Both the position numbers and the translations under genes were made by a program. A model generated the notes under the pieces. It ran no database searches. It was given only the letters and a program-made list of their open reading frames with translations, and had not been told where the DNA came from. From an uncultured Aquimarina sp. (GTDB lineage: Bacteria; Bacteroidota; Bacteroidia; Flavobacteriales; Flavobacteriaceae): a DNA stretch of 64,000 nucleotides. The stretch spans positions 248,001 to 312,000 of the forward strand of contig CANMCO010000007.1 in NCBI GenBank assembly GCA_947496355.1, written 5' to 3'. Positions 1-9,353 of this stretch are shown here, piece by piece (the stretch's first letter is position 1; every line of letters begins with the position of its first letter).

Positions 1-1322
1 TTACAGATAGCCCAGTAGGTCTTACAGACAGGTTTTTTATATCGTTTGACCCTGCCCTAGGAGCTAACACAGAAGCTTTTGGTACAGATGATGATGTTGC
101 CTATGAGGGAAACTCTTCGATAAGAATTGACGTTCCCGCCCCAAATGATCCAAACGGAAATTTTGTAGGAGGTATTTTTTTAGATAGAGGAGAAGGAAGA
201 GATTTAACAGGGTATACTGCCTTATCCTTTTGGGCTAGGGGCTCGATCACTGCAACGATTGGTCTAGTAGGCTTTGGAACTGATTTCGAAGAGGATAAAT
301 TTACAGTGGAACGACCAAACATTCAGCTATCTACAGATTGGCGAAAATACATTGTACCAATTCCCGATCCTTCAAAATTAGTTCAAGAGAGTGGTATGTT
401 TGTTTTCTCTGCAGGTGGCTTGGATATAATCGATTCAGTACCTAACGGAAATGAGATTGGCTATACCTTTTGGATAGACGAATTAAGATTTGAGAACTTA
501 GGTACAATAGCACAGCTAAGACCAGCAATATTTTCTGGAGAAGATCTTATAGAGCAAGGTTTTGTAGGCTCAACTAGACTAATTACTGATTTAGGAGCAA
601 CTTTTAATGCTCCAACTGGTGAAGATATTATGGTTATACCAGCACCTCGTTATTTTGATTTTTCGTCATCCAATACAAATATTGCGTTTGTTAATGAACT
701 TGGAGAGATAGAAATTGTTGGTGAGGGTACGACAACCATAACAGGTCAGCTTAATGGGGTTTTGGCCGAAGGGTCTTTGAGTTTAGAAGTACTCGGTAGT
801 TTTGTTGGTGCAGAAACGCCTCCAGAAAGAGATCCCTCAGATGTTATATCAATATTTAGTGATGCTTATACTAATGTTAATAATTTGAATTTCGCTGCAT
901 TTAATGATCAAAATGTACAGATCGAAACACAAAATTTCAATGGGGATCAGATTGTTACTTACGATAATTTAAGTTTTGTAGGACTTGGTTGGGATGGAAC
1001 TGAAGATGTATCAAGTATGACGCACCTGCATGTAGATGTACAATTGAGCAGTTCTGAAACCCCTGCGTTTACCGTTCAGTTAATTGACTTTGGGGCAGAT
1101 AATGCTGACGGAGGTGGAGATGACACAGGAGGAGGGTTCACTGTATCAAGCTCAGAATTAACAGAAGGCACCTGGGTAGGCATAGACATACCTATAAATG
1201 ACTTTACAGAAGCAACGGCAGTTTTCCCAGGTTCTCCTAATTTAAATAACATAGCAAGAGTAGCTTTTGTATCAAATGGTAGCTCTTTTATAATTGATAA
1301 TATATACTTCTACAGAGAATAA
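1..1322 (+). CDS. Surface glycan-binding protein, 5' end cut by window
   Basis: The reading frame is open from base 3 with no stop before the TAA at 1320-1322, so the gene begins upstream of the window. The internal ATG at 306 is not the real start. About 440 residues are visible. An N-terminal beta-rich domain (to about 490) is followed by a bacterial Ig-like (Big_2) segment at about 600-800, with the signature GEIEIVGEGTTTITG. A C-terminal carbohydrate-binding-like domain ends in IIDNIYFYRE, a pattern common at the end of flavobacterial glycan-binding modules. No catalytic motif is visible. It lies 11 bases upstream of the GH16 gene, so it is probably in the same operon and binds beta-glucan at the cell surface. 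SusC/SusD-type genes would be expected just upstream, but they are outside the window. The exact family is not certain. Confidence 0.75.
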   Translation, partial: TDSPVGLTDRFFISFDPALGANTEAFGTDDDVAYEGNSSIRIDVPAPNDPNGNFVGGIFLDRGEGRDLTGYTALSFWARGSITATIGLVGFGTDFEEDKFTVERPNIQLSTDWRKYIVPIPDPSKLVQESGMFVFSAGGLDIIDSVPNGNEIGYTFWIDELRFENLGTIAQLRPAIFSGEDLIEQGFVGSTRLITDLGATFNAPTGEDIMVIPAPRYFDFSSSNTNIAFVNELGEIEIVGEGTTTITGQLNGVLAEGSLSLEVLGSFVGAETPPERDPSDVISIFSDAYTNVNNLNFAAFNDQNVQIETQNFNGDQIVTYDNLSFVGLGWDGTEDVSSMTHLHVDVQLSSSETPAFTVQLIDFGADNADGGGDDTGGGFTVSSSELTEGTWVGIDIPINDFTEATAVFPGSPNLNNIARVAFVSNGSSFIIDNIYFYRE

Positions 1323-1333
1323 AAAATTAAAAA

Positions 1334-2191
1334 ATGGATAAGAATTTAAATAAGATAATTGGATTTCTTTTTGTTCCCTGCCTTTTTATAATGAGCTGTG
1401 GGACTGATGATACTCAAACAGTGGCCACATTCAATACTTTGGTGGCAGAAGATAATTTTGATGTGGATGGCCAGATTGATACTTCTTTTTGGAATTTTGA
1501 CATCGGCGATGGCTCAGAAGAAGGTATCCCAGGTTGGGGAAATAATGAACTGCAATTCTATACAGATCGAACTGAAAATGTTACTGTTGAGAACGGGTTT
1601 TTATTGATTACCGCTAAAGAAGAGGATTTTAATGGAGCACAATATACCTCTGCAAGATTACAGACTAAAGGAAAAATCCAGCAACGTTACGGTCGTTTTG
1701 AAGCACGCATACGCCTACCTTTTGGTCAGGGAATGTGGCCAGCCTTTTGGTTGTTAGGAGACGATAGCGATGGTAGCGTCTGGCCACAGATAGGTGAGAT
1801 AGATATTATGGAGAATACCGGTGATGCGCCAACGGAAATATTTGGCACTGTCCATGGGCCTGGGTACTCAGGTGAAAATTCCATATCAAAAAAGTATACC
1901 TTAGAAGATAGTAGGGTGGATACCGGCTTCCATATATATGGCATAGAATGGGGACCAGACTATATAAACTATTATGTAGATAACGTGTTGTATTACCAGA
2001 TCACCCCAGAAGATGTGGAAGAAGAAACCGATGGATCTGGTGAATGGGTATTTAATGATAGACAGTTCTACATTGTTTTAAATCTGGCCGTTGGAGGCAA
2101 CTTACCTGGAGCACCTAATGCAGAAACAGTCTTTCCGCAAACAATGGTTGTAGACTATGTGCGCGTATATGAATTTACACAATCAAACTAA
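1334..2191 (+). CDS. GH16 endo-beta-1,3-glucanase (laminarinase) lipoprotein
   Basis: The 285-residue protein has an N-terminal lipoprotein signal with lipobox cysteine at residue 22 (FIMSCG). It is therefore expected to be anchored in the outer membrane or periplasm. The GH16 catalytic signature GEIDIMEN is at residues 154-161. E155 is the expected nucleophile and E160 the acid/base, with D157 between them. The WPAFWLLG and RYGRFEARI stretches are also typical of GH16. The variant GEIDIME without an inserted residue fits the laminarinase-type subfamilies. It would cut beta-1,3-glucan chains internally. It sits between two binding proteins in a short-spaced operon. The GH16 assignment is firm; laminarin specificity is inferred from the motif and from neighbouring GH17, GH30 and GH149 genes. 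Confidence 0.93.
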   Translation: MDKNLNKIIGFLFVPCLFIMSCGTDDTQTVATFNTLVAEDNFDVDGQIDTSFWNFDIGDGSEEGIPGWGNNELQFYTDRTENVTVENGFLLITAKEEDFNGAQYTSARLQTKGKIQQRYGRFEARIRLPFGQGMWPAFWLLGDDSDGSVWPQIGEIDIMENTGDAPTEIFGTVHGPGYSGENSISKKYTLEDSRVDTGFHIYGIEWGPDYINYYVDNVLYYQITPEDVEEETDGSGEWVFNDRQFYIVLNLAVGGNLPGAPNAETVFPQTMVVDYVRVYEFTQSN

Positions 2192-2210
2192 TTCACTTAA
2201 TAAAAAACTC

Positions 2211-4484
2211 ATGAAACAATTAATCAAAAAAACTAATATAATTTGGCTTTTAATTATAGCCGTTTCCCTTTTTTTTGGTTGCGAAGATGATGATGATACC
2301 AACTTACCACAGGTTATTGCAAGTTTCGCACAAACAATAAATGAAGACACAGGTATAGTATCTTTTATTAACCTTTCTGAAAATGCCGATAACTATACTT
2401 GGGATTTTGGAGATGGTACAACTTCTACCGAAATTAATCCAACTAAAACATATCCAACAGGTAGCTATACCGTAGTATTAACTGCAAAAAATGTAGCTGG
2501 AGCAGAAGGTACTTTTCAAGATGAAATATTTATAAACATTCCTGTACCTATAACATTTCCCATCAATTTTGATGCAGATAATGTTAACTATCAAGCTGAG
2601 GTTTTTGGAGGTGCATCTTTTCAAGTCGTAGAAAACCCTGACCTTTCAGGAGCAAATACAAGTGCATCTAATGTTGGTGCTATTACTAATAGTGGAGCAG
2701 CATTTGAAGGTATTGTCTTTGATTTAGGTGAGCCGTTAAATTTATCCGAACAAAAATCTATAAAAGTTGTTTTTTGGTCAGACACTCCAATTGATGTACT
2801 ATTGAAACTTGAAGATGGAAGTACGTTTGTAGAGACAACTGCAAGTCATGGAGGAACAGGTTGGGAGGAAATTTACTTTACATTTGATTCTTCAGACGTA
2901 TTTTCAAAACTCACCATATTTGTTGATGGACCAGGTACGACAACAGGAACATTTTATATAGATGATATTTCTCAAATTGATACTGCAGATATTCCTTGTA
3001 CGGATATGTTATTAGAAATTCCAATAGATTTTGACTGTAATGGAATTGATTATGCTACTAAGATTGTTGGTAATGTTTCATTTACCGTTGTGGATAATCC
3101 AGAATTATCGGGTATAAATAGTGAACCAACTATGGTTGGACAAATAACTAATGTGGGCGCTAACTTCGAAAATGCCTTTTTTAACCTAGATACTGCTATT
3201 GATTTTTCAATGGATAAAGGTGTTAAAATAAAGTTGTATTCAGATCAAGCGCTGCCAATTTTATTAAAGTTCGAAGATGGTACAGAGGCACCTGTGGAGA
3301 ACACACAAAATCATGGAGGCTCAGGTTGGGAAGAACTAACGTTCACCCTTAACTCATCTGCTTCATACAATGATATGGTAATTTTTGTAGACGGCCCAGG
3401 TACCGCTGCGGGTACTTTTTATGTAGATGATATTGAGCAGGTGACTGGGACGGTTGCAGATCCATGTACTCCAGAAACGAGTCAATCACTAGATGCATCA
3501 GATTTTGATTTAACGTTCCAGACAGACCCTACAGCGAGTATTGCATCCTTTGATGCTGGCCTAACTTGGGTTGATAATCCTGATTTTGATAATGATGTAA
3601 ATAAATCATGTAAAGTAGGTCAAATCGATAGATCAGGAGCGGCATTATTTGCTAATAATCAGATTGATTTTGATGCAAAATTTGATTTTAATGCCAATGC
3701 AGGGTTTAAACTAAAGGTTTGGTCTCCAAATGTAGGTACAAATGTTCTAGTAAAACTAGAAGATAAGACTAATAATGGGATTAATGTAGAAGTAGGAGCG
3801 GTTACTAGTGTAGCAAGTGGTTGGGAAGAATTGACTTTTAACTTTGCAAGTGGCGAAAGCGGAAAATATGATAAGATAATATTGTTTTTCGAACTAAATA
3901 CAAATACTACAGAGACTTATTATATTGATGATTTCAGACTATATAGTTCTGGCGGTGGCACTGGCGGTGGCGGATGTACTACGACATTAGTTGCAGCAAC
4001 ATCACTTCCATTAGATTTTGAAGGTTGTGAGACCTTCCTTTCAAGTGCTAATTTTGGTGCAGGGCTTACTTCAGAGCTTGTAGCAAACCCTTTTCAAACA
4101 GGGATTAATACTTCATCTTTTGTTTTACAAGTCGATAAACCAGCTGGTTCAGAATTTTTCGCTGGAATTCAAAATACGTTTAACAATTTTGACTTGACTA
4201 CAACGATGACTTTTAAAACTAAAGTTTACTCAACCAAAGCAAATGTAGTAATGCGTTTTGAGCTAGCTGTTATACCTAATGATGGAAGTATTGGTAATCC
4301 TGCTCCCGTATTTGTAACAATAGCAAATGCAAACGAATGGACAGAAGTCGAATTTACTTTTATCAATTTACCTGCATCGCCAACAACATACAATCATTTA
4401 GTCATAAAACCAGACAATGATCAGACTGATAGTGCAATAACATCAGATGGAACATATTATTTTGATGATATAAGACTTGAATAA
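2211..4484 (+). CDS. PKD plus four tandem carbohydrate-binding modules, surface lipoprotein
   Basis: I place the start at the ATG at 2211, because it gives a proper lipoprotein signal (LFFGC, Cys24) just after the GH16 stop. The longer frame from 2157 would overlap GH16. The acidic run DDDD just after the cysteine resembles the lipoprotein export signal that sends proteins to the cell surface in Bacteroidota. A PKD domain follows, with WDFGDG at residues 64-69. Four related modules of about 150 residues then cover roughly 113-257, 269-410, 430-580 and 598-757. Modules 1 and 2 share the VDGPGT...GTFY.DDI ending. No glycosidase motif is visible, so this 757-residue protein is probably a surface glycan-binding protein that captures laminarin. 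A hydrolase-free binding role is inference from domain content and position. Confidence 0.82.
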   Translation: MKQLIKKTNIIWLLIIAVSLFFGCEDDDDTNLPQVIASFAQTINEDTGIVSFINLSENADNYTWDFGDGTTSTEINPTKTYPTGSYTVVLTAKNVAGAEGTFQDEIFINIPVPITFPINFDADNVNYQAEVFGGASFQVVENPDLSGANTSASNVGAITNSGAAFEGIVFDLGEPLNLSEQKSIKVVFWSDTPIDVLLKLEDGSTFVETTASHGGTGWEEIYFTFDSSDVFSKLTIFVDGPGTTTGTFYIDDISQIDTADIPCTDMLLEIPIDFDCNGIDYATKIVGNVSFTVVDNPELSGINSEPTMVGQITNVGANFENAFFNLDTAIDFSMDKGVKIKLYSDQALPILLKFEDGTEAPVENTQNHGGSGWEELTFTLNSSASYNDMVIFVDGPGTAAGTFYVDDIEQVTGTVADPCTPETSQSLDASDFDLTFQTDPTASIASFDAGLTWVDNPDFDNDVNKSCKVGQIDRSGAALFANNQIDFDAKFDFNANAGFKLKVWSPNVGTNVLVKLEDKTNNGINVEVGAVTSVASGWEELTFNFASGESGKYDKIILFFELNTNTTETYYIDDFRLYSSGGGTGGGGCTTTLVAATSLPLDFEGCETFLSSANFGAGLTSELVANPFQTGINTSSFVLQVDKPAGSEFFAGIQNTFNNFDLTTTMTFKTKVYSTKANVVMRFELAVIPNDGSIGNPAPVFVTIANANEWTEVEFTFINLPASPTTYNHLVIKPDNDQTDSAITSDGTYYFDDIRLE

Positions 4485-4507
4485 TTAATTGAATTAGTAG
4501 CAATTAT

Positions 4508-4538
4508 AAGGGGTTGAAGGAAATATTCAACCTCTTTT
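4508..4538 (+). terminator. Rho-independent terminator after the binding-protein gene
   Basis: An 11-bp stem (4508-4518 pairing with 4526-4536, one G-U pair) with a 7-base loop is followed by T residues. It ends the first operon 24 bases after the stop at 4484 and separates it from the phosphorylase cluster. Confidence 0.8.
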
Positions 4539-4551
4539 AACCTAAAAAAAC

Positions 4552-4575
4552 AAAAGGTCCAATAAGAGACCTTTT
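4552..4575. terminator. Second hairpin, possible leader or bidirectional terminator
   Basis: AAAAGGTC at 4552-4559 and GACCTTTT at 4568-4575 form a perfect 8-bp stem with an 8-base loop. It lies 14 bases downstream of the main terminator and 17 bases before the GH149 start. It could be a back-up terminator or a structure in the leader of the next transcript. Confidence 0.45.
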
Positions 4576-4592
4576 AAATCGAAGTATATAAA

Positions 4593-7500
4593 ATGATAAA
4601 GGACTCTGTATTAACTCCTGGAAGAGAAGAAGGTAAAGAAGTAAAACTCGAGCACATTACTATTAATGGTGAGATGTTTAATAAGATTTCTAATAGTGAT
4701 GTAATGCGTCCCTTTTTCATGAGTATCGTTAGTGATTCTAATCATTGGATGTTCATATCTAGTAACGGAGGGTTATCTGCAGGTAGAAAAGATTCAGACA
4801 ATGCACTTTTCCCATATTATACAGATGATAAGATTACCGAATCCTATGACACCACAGGTAGCAAGACCATTTTTAGAATAAAAAAAGAAGGTAAACTAAT
4901 TATATGGGAGCCGTTTTCTGAACGCTATTCCGGAACTTACCAATATTCCAGAAATATTTATAAGAATGCTTACGGGAATAAGATTTTATTTGAAGAAATA
5001 AATCATGATCTAAGTTTGACATATACTTATATATGGAATTCTAGTAATGAGTATGGTTTTGTCAGAAAAAGTACCTTAAAAAATAATTCCAAAGAATCTG
5101 TACATATTGAAATATTAGATGGTTTACAAAACATTATACCCTATGGAGTCAATGCGGATTTACAAGCAATACGGAGTAACTTAGTAGATGCTTATAAAAG
5201 AAGTCAGCTTGTGCCAGCTAATGGACTCGGTATATATGCACTTAGTGCTATCATTGTAGATCGTGCAGAGCCAAGTGAAGCATTAAAGGCAAATGTAGTT
5301 TGGTCTAAGGGTTTAGAAAATCCAAAATATCTCTTATCATCATTGCAGTTGAATAGCTATAGGAATGGACACGATATAAACGAAGAAGGTGATATTAAAG
5401 CTGAAAAAGGTGCGTATTTTGTTAATTGTAGCATCACTTTACCTGCCAAAGAAAGTAAAGACTGGATGATGGTGGCTAATGTTAATCAAGGACCTTCTCA
5501 AGTAGTAGAAATTTCAGAAATAATTAAAAACAGCAACGATTTAATTCAGAAGGTTAATGATGACATAGAATTAGGAACACAACGTTTAATCAATTTAGTA
5601 TATGCATCAGACGGATTTCAGTTAACTGCCGATAAAAGACGAAATGCAAGGCATTATTCAAATACTCTTTTTAATATCATGCGAGGCGGTATTTTTGATG
5701 CTAATTATACAATAGAAAAATGGGATTTCACGAACTATTTAGCATCGGCTAATAGAAAAGTATATCGTAAGAATGAAGGATTGTTAGAAAATTTTCCAGG
5801 TGCTTTTACGCTTTTCGATCTTAGAGAAGTAGCTCATCAAAATGAAGATAAAAATTTTAGGAGATTAGCTTTAGAATACATGCCGCTTAAGTTTAGTAGG
5901 CGTCATGGTGATCCTAGCCGTCCTTGGAATAAATTCTCAATAAATACTCAGAGTGAAATAGATGGGTCTAAGATTTTAGATTATGAAGGTAACTGGAGGG
6001 ATATTTTTCAAAACTGGGAAGCCCTGGCGTATTCTTATCCAGAGTTTGTAGAAAGTATGATCCACAAATTTCTAAACGCTAGTACTTTTGATGGTTATAA
6101 TCCTTATAGAATTACAAAAGGAGGTATAGACTGGGAAGTTATAGAGGAACATGACCCTTGGTCTTATATTGGATACTGGGGAGATCATCAAATCATTTAC
6201 TTATTAAAGTTTTTAGAATTTTTTCATGATCATTACCCAAACAGACTACAAAACTTTCTTAATAAGGATATGTTCGTGTATGCTAATGTACCTTATAAAA
6301 TTAAGCCTTATGAAGATCTTTTAAGGAATCCTAAAGATACGATTGAGTTTGATTATAATCTTGATAAAAAGTTACAGGAAAAACGTGCTGAATTTGGAGC
6401 AGATGGAATATTACTAAGAGACGAAAACTATTTTATTCATAAGGTAAATTTCATAGAAAAGATATTAGCTACAACACTACCCAAGTTATCTAACTTTATT
6501 CCAGAAGCAGGTATTTGGTTAAATACACAGCGCCCTGAGTGGAATGATGCCAATAATGCTTTGGTAGGTGATGGAGTTTCAATGGTAACGCTTTATTACT
6601 TAAGGCGTTTCTTCAAGTTTTTTAAAATCGTTTTTGAAGGCACAGAAGACACAGACATTGAAATTTCTAAAGAACTCTTAGAGTTTTATAATACTATAAA
6701 TAACACCTTCAAAAACTACGAAGGGCTGTTATCAAGGAGCTTATCAAATATAGAGAGAAAGGAAATTCTTGATGGTTTAGGAACGGCCGGAAGTAAGTAT
6801 AGAACTAAAGTTTATGACCATGCTTTGTCAGGCAAGAAAGAAACGCTTAAACTTAGTGACTTAAAAGCATTTATTGATTTAACATTGAAATATTTGAATC
6901 ATTCAATAAAGGCGAATAAAAGAGAAGATAATATGTACCATGCATATAATCTAATGACGGTGGATAATGAAAACGAAATCTCTATTACTTATTTGGATGA
7001 AATGCTCGAAGGCCAGGTAGCAGTGTTAAGCTCTGGGTATTTATCATCAAAAGAAAGCTTAAGTCTATTAGATGCTATGAAGAACAGTACTTTATTTAGG
7101 GCAGATCAATATAGTTATTTACTATATCCAAATAAGGAATTGCCAAAATTTACAGAAAAAAATAGTATCCCTAAAGAGTATGTAGAAAACTCAAGGTTGC
7201 TAATACAGTTACTTGCAGATAATAATACACAAATCATTGAAAAAGATGTAAACGGAAATTACCATTTTAATGGAAGTTTTAATAATGCAGAGAGTTTAAA
7301 ACAAGAATTAGAAAATCTATCAGTTAAAGGATATCATATTTTAGTTGAAAAATATAAAGGTTTAGTAATAGAGACTTTCGAGAAAGTATTTAATCACAAA
7401 GCATTTACAGGACGTTCCGGAACATTTTACGGCTATGAAGGATTGGGTTCTATTTACTGGCATATGGTTTCAAAACTATTACTTGCCGTAGAGGAATGTT

Positions 7501-8057
7501 GTTTAAAAGCTATAGATGATCAAGAATCTGATGAAGTAGTAGGAAGGTTGTTAGAACATTATTACGAAATTAATGAAGGCATTGGGGTTCACAAATCCCC
7601 AGAATTATATGGAGCTTTCCCAACAGACCCTTACTCGCATACACCTACTGGCAAAGGAGCACAACAACCAGGAATGACTGGGCAAGTAAAAGAAGATATC
7701 TTAAGCCGTATAGGAGAATTGGGTGTGTCTGTAAAAAATGGTGAGTTGCAATTTTACCCATGTTTGTTAAGAATAGGAGAGTTCTTAAAAGAGCCAAAGA
7801 TGTTCCGTTACGTAGATGTAAATCAAAATAAAAAACAATTACAATTATATAGACACGAATTGGCTTTTACATATTGCCAAGTACCTATTGTGTATTCATT
7901 GTCGGGAGAAAACAGTCTTGAAATAACCTACCATGATGGCTCGATAAACTCACATACGGGTTTAACATTAGACACCTCTATTAGTGAAAAACTATTTAGA
8001 AGAACTGCAGAAATAGAGAGTATAAAAGTAAATATTGAGAAAACCATTTTAAAATAA
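4593..8057 (+). CDS. GH149-type beta-1,3-oligoglucan phosphorylase
   Basis: The 1154-residue protein has no signal peptide, so it is expected in the cytoplasm. Its length and sequence style match GH149, the family of beta-1,3-oligoglucan phosphorylases related to the GH94 cellobiose phosphorylases. Typical stretches are YEGNWRDIFQNWEAL at residues 464-478, GGIDWE at about 510-515 and DPWSYIGYWGDHQI from about 521. D470 in the first stretch is the candidate general acid, by analogy with GH94. The enzyme would split laminari-oligosaccharides with phosphate to give glucose 1-phosphate. It starts a cluster with GH17, GH30 and an MFS symporter, a context known for GH149 genes in marine Bacteroidota. 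GH94 or GH161 are alternatives, but the length favours GH149. Confidence 0.82.
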   Translation: MIKDSVLTPGREEGKEVKLEHITINGEMFNKISNSDVMRPFFMSIVSDSNHWMFISSNGGLSAGRKDSDNALFPYYTDDKITESYDTTGSKTIFRIKKEGKLIIWEPFSERYSGTYQYSRNIYKNAYGNKILFEEINHDLSLTYTYIWNSSNEYGFVRKSTLKNNSKESVHIEILDGLQNIIPYGVNADLQAIRSNLVDAYKRSQLVPANGLGIYALSAIIVDRAEPSEALKANVVWSKGLENPKYLLSSLQLNSYRNGHDINEEGDIKAEKGAYFVNCSITLPAKESKDWMMVANVNQGPSQVVEISEIIKNSNDLIQKVNDDIELGTQRLINLVYASDGFQLTADKRRNARHYSNTLFNIMRGGIFDANYTIEKWDFTNYLASANRKVYRKNEGLLENFPGAFTLFDLREVAHQNEDKNFRRLALEYMPLKFSRRHGDPSRPWNKFSINTQSEIDGSKILDYEGNWRDIFQNWEALAYSYPEFVESMIHKFLNASTFDGYNPYRITKGGIDWEVIEEHDPWSYIGYWGDHQIIYLLKFLEFFHDHYPNRLQNFLNKDMFVYANVPYKIKPYEDLLRNPKDTIEFDYNLDKKLQEKRAEFGADGILLRDENYFIHKVNFIEKILATTLPKLSNFIPEAGIWLNTQRPEWNDANNALVGDGVSMVTLYYLRRFFKFFKIVFEGTEDTDIEISKELLEFYNTINNTFKNYEGLLSRSLSNIERKEILDGLGTAGSKYRTKVYDHALSGKKETLKLSDLKAFIDLTLKYLNHSIKANKREDNMYHAYNLMTVDNENEISITYLDEMLEGQVAVLSSGYLSSKESLSLLDAMKNSTLFRADQYSYLLYPNKELPKFTEKNSIPKEYVENSRLLIQLLADNNTQIIEKDVNGNYHFNGSFNNAESLKQELENLSVKGYHILVEKYKGLVIETFEKVFNHKAFTGRSGTFYGYEGLGSIYWHMVSKLLLAVEECCLKAIDDQESDEVVGRLLEHYYEINEGIGVHKSPELYGAFPTDPYSHTPTGKGAQQPGMTGQVKEDILSRIGELGVSVKNGELQFYPCLLRIGEFLKEPKMFRYVDVNQNKKQLQLYRHELAFTYCQVPIVYSLSGENSLEITYHDGSINSHTGLTLDTSISEKLFRRTAEIESIKVNIEKTILK

Positions 8058-8063
8058 AAACAA

Positions 8064-9350
8064 ATGAAACCAAGACATGACATAGTACTCACATTCTTAT
8101 TTACGGTACTTGTGGTGTCTTGCAATCAAGAACATAAAAGTAAGCAATCTATGCAGCCCCAAAAAAGCATTACCGCAAAAGACATTTTAGGCAATCCAAA
8201 TTATCTTGCTATATCTTATGGAGGTTATCGTAAATCATCAAGAGAGTTTCAACCTAATATTGTACAGCTAAAAGAAGATATGAAAATTCTTCAAGCCATG
8301 AATATTAAAATTCTAAGAACCTATAATGTTCAATTGGCTCAAGCTTCTAATGTATTGAAAGCGATACATCAACTCAAGACAGAAGATGAAACTTTCGAAA
8401 TGTATGTAATGCTTGGTGCTTGGATCGATTGCAAGAACGCCTGGACTGATAAAGAACCAGATCATACTATAGAAAGTGCTCAAAACGAAAGTGAGATAAA
8501 TAGAGCAATAGCATTGGCTAATCAATATCCAGATATTGTAAAAGTAATTGCCGTAGGTAATGAAGCCATGGTTAGATGGGCAACTAGTTATTATGTGCAG
8601 CCCAATGTGATATTAAAATGGGTTAATTATTTACAGAACTTAAAGAAAGAAGATAAACTCTCTAAAGATCTATGGATTACTTCTTCAGATGATTTTGCAT
8701 CTTGGGGAGGAGGCGAAGAAAGTTATCAGGTTAAAGATTTAGAAGACTTAATCAAAGCAGTGGATTATGTATCCTTGCACACCTACCCATATCATAATAC
8801 GCATTATAACCCAGAATTTTGGGGAATAAATGATGATGAAAAAGAACTCTCTTCAGATGAAAAATTAGAAGCAGCAATGCAAAGAACACTACAATTTGCC
8901 CAAAAGCAATATAAAGCTGTTTCGAATTATGTTGAGAGTTTAGGTGTAAAAAAACCTATTCATATAGGTGAGACGGGCTGGGCTACCGTTTCTAATGGAC
9001 ATTATGGACCAAATGGCTCTAAAGCCACAGATGAGTTTAAAGAAGCATTGTATTATAAATACATGAGAGAGTGGACCAATAAAGAAGGTATTTCATGCTT
9101 TTATTTTGAAGCCTTTGACGAACCATGGAAAGATACCCACAATCATAAAGGCTCAGAAAATCATTTTGGATTAATTACTGTTGATGGTAAAGCTAAATAT
9201 GTGCTTTGGGATTCAGTGGATCAAGGTGTGTTTGAGGGCTTGACACGAGGTGGTAATCCAATTACCAAAACATACAATGGTGATAAAAACGACATGATGA
9301 AAGATGTAGAGTTACCAGATGTTAAAGAAGTAAAGCCAGTTGACTTTTGA
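8064..9350 (+). CDS. GH17 beta-1,3-glucanase/glucanosyltransferase, lipoprotein
   Basis: The 428-residue protein has a lipoprotein signal with lipobox LVVSC (Cys20). GH17 hallmarks are the acid/base motif VGNE (E167) and the nucleophile motif IGETGW (E303). It would act on beta-1,3-glucan or its oligosaccharides in the periplasm or at the outer membrane. The gene begins 6 bases after the GH149 stop and is followed by GH30 with a 3-base gap, so all three are probably one transcript. In characterised marine Bacteroidota laminarin loci, GH17 enzymes act on debranched laminarin together with GH30. Endo or transglycosylase activity cannot be told apart here. Confidence 0.92.
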   Translation: MKPRHDIVLTFLFTVLVVSCNQEHKSKQSMQPQKSITAKDILGNPNYLAISYGGYRKSSREFQPNIVQLKEDMKILQAMNIKILRTYNVQLAQASNVLKAIHQLKTEDETFEMYVMLGAWIDCKNAWTDKEPDHTIESAQNESEINRAIALANQYPDIVKVIAVGNEAMVRWATSYYVQPNVILKWVNYLQNLKKEDKLSKDLWITSSDDFASWGGGEESYQVKDLEDLIKAVDYVSLHTYPYHNTHYNPEFWGINDDEKELSSDEKLEAAMQRTLQFAQKQYKAVSNYVESLGVKKPIHIGETGWATVSNGHYGPNGSKATDEFKEALYYKYMREWTNKEGISCFYFEAFDEPWKDTHNHKGSENHFGLITVDGKAKYVLWDSVDQGVFEGLTRGGNPITKTYNGDKNDMMKDVELPDVKEVKPVDF

Positions 9351-9353
9351 AAG

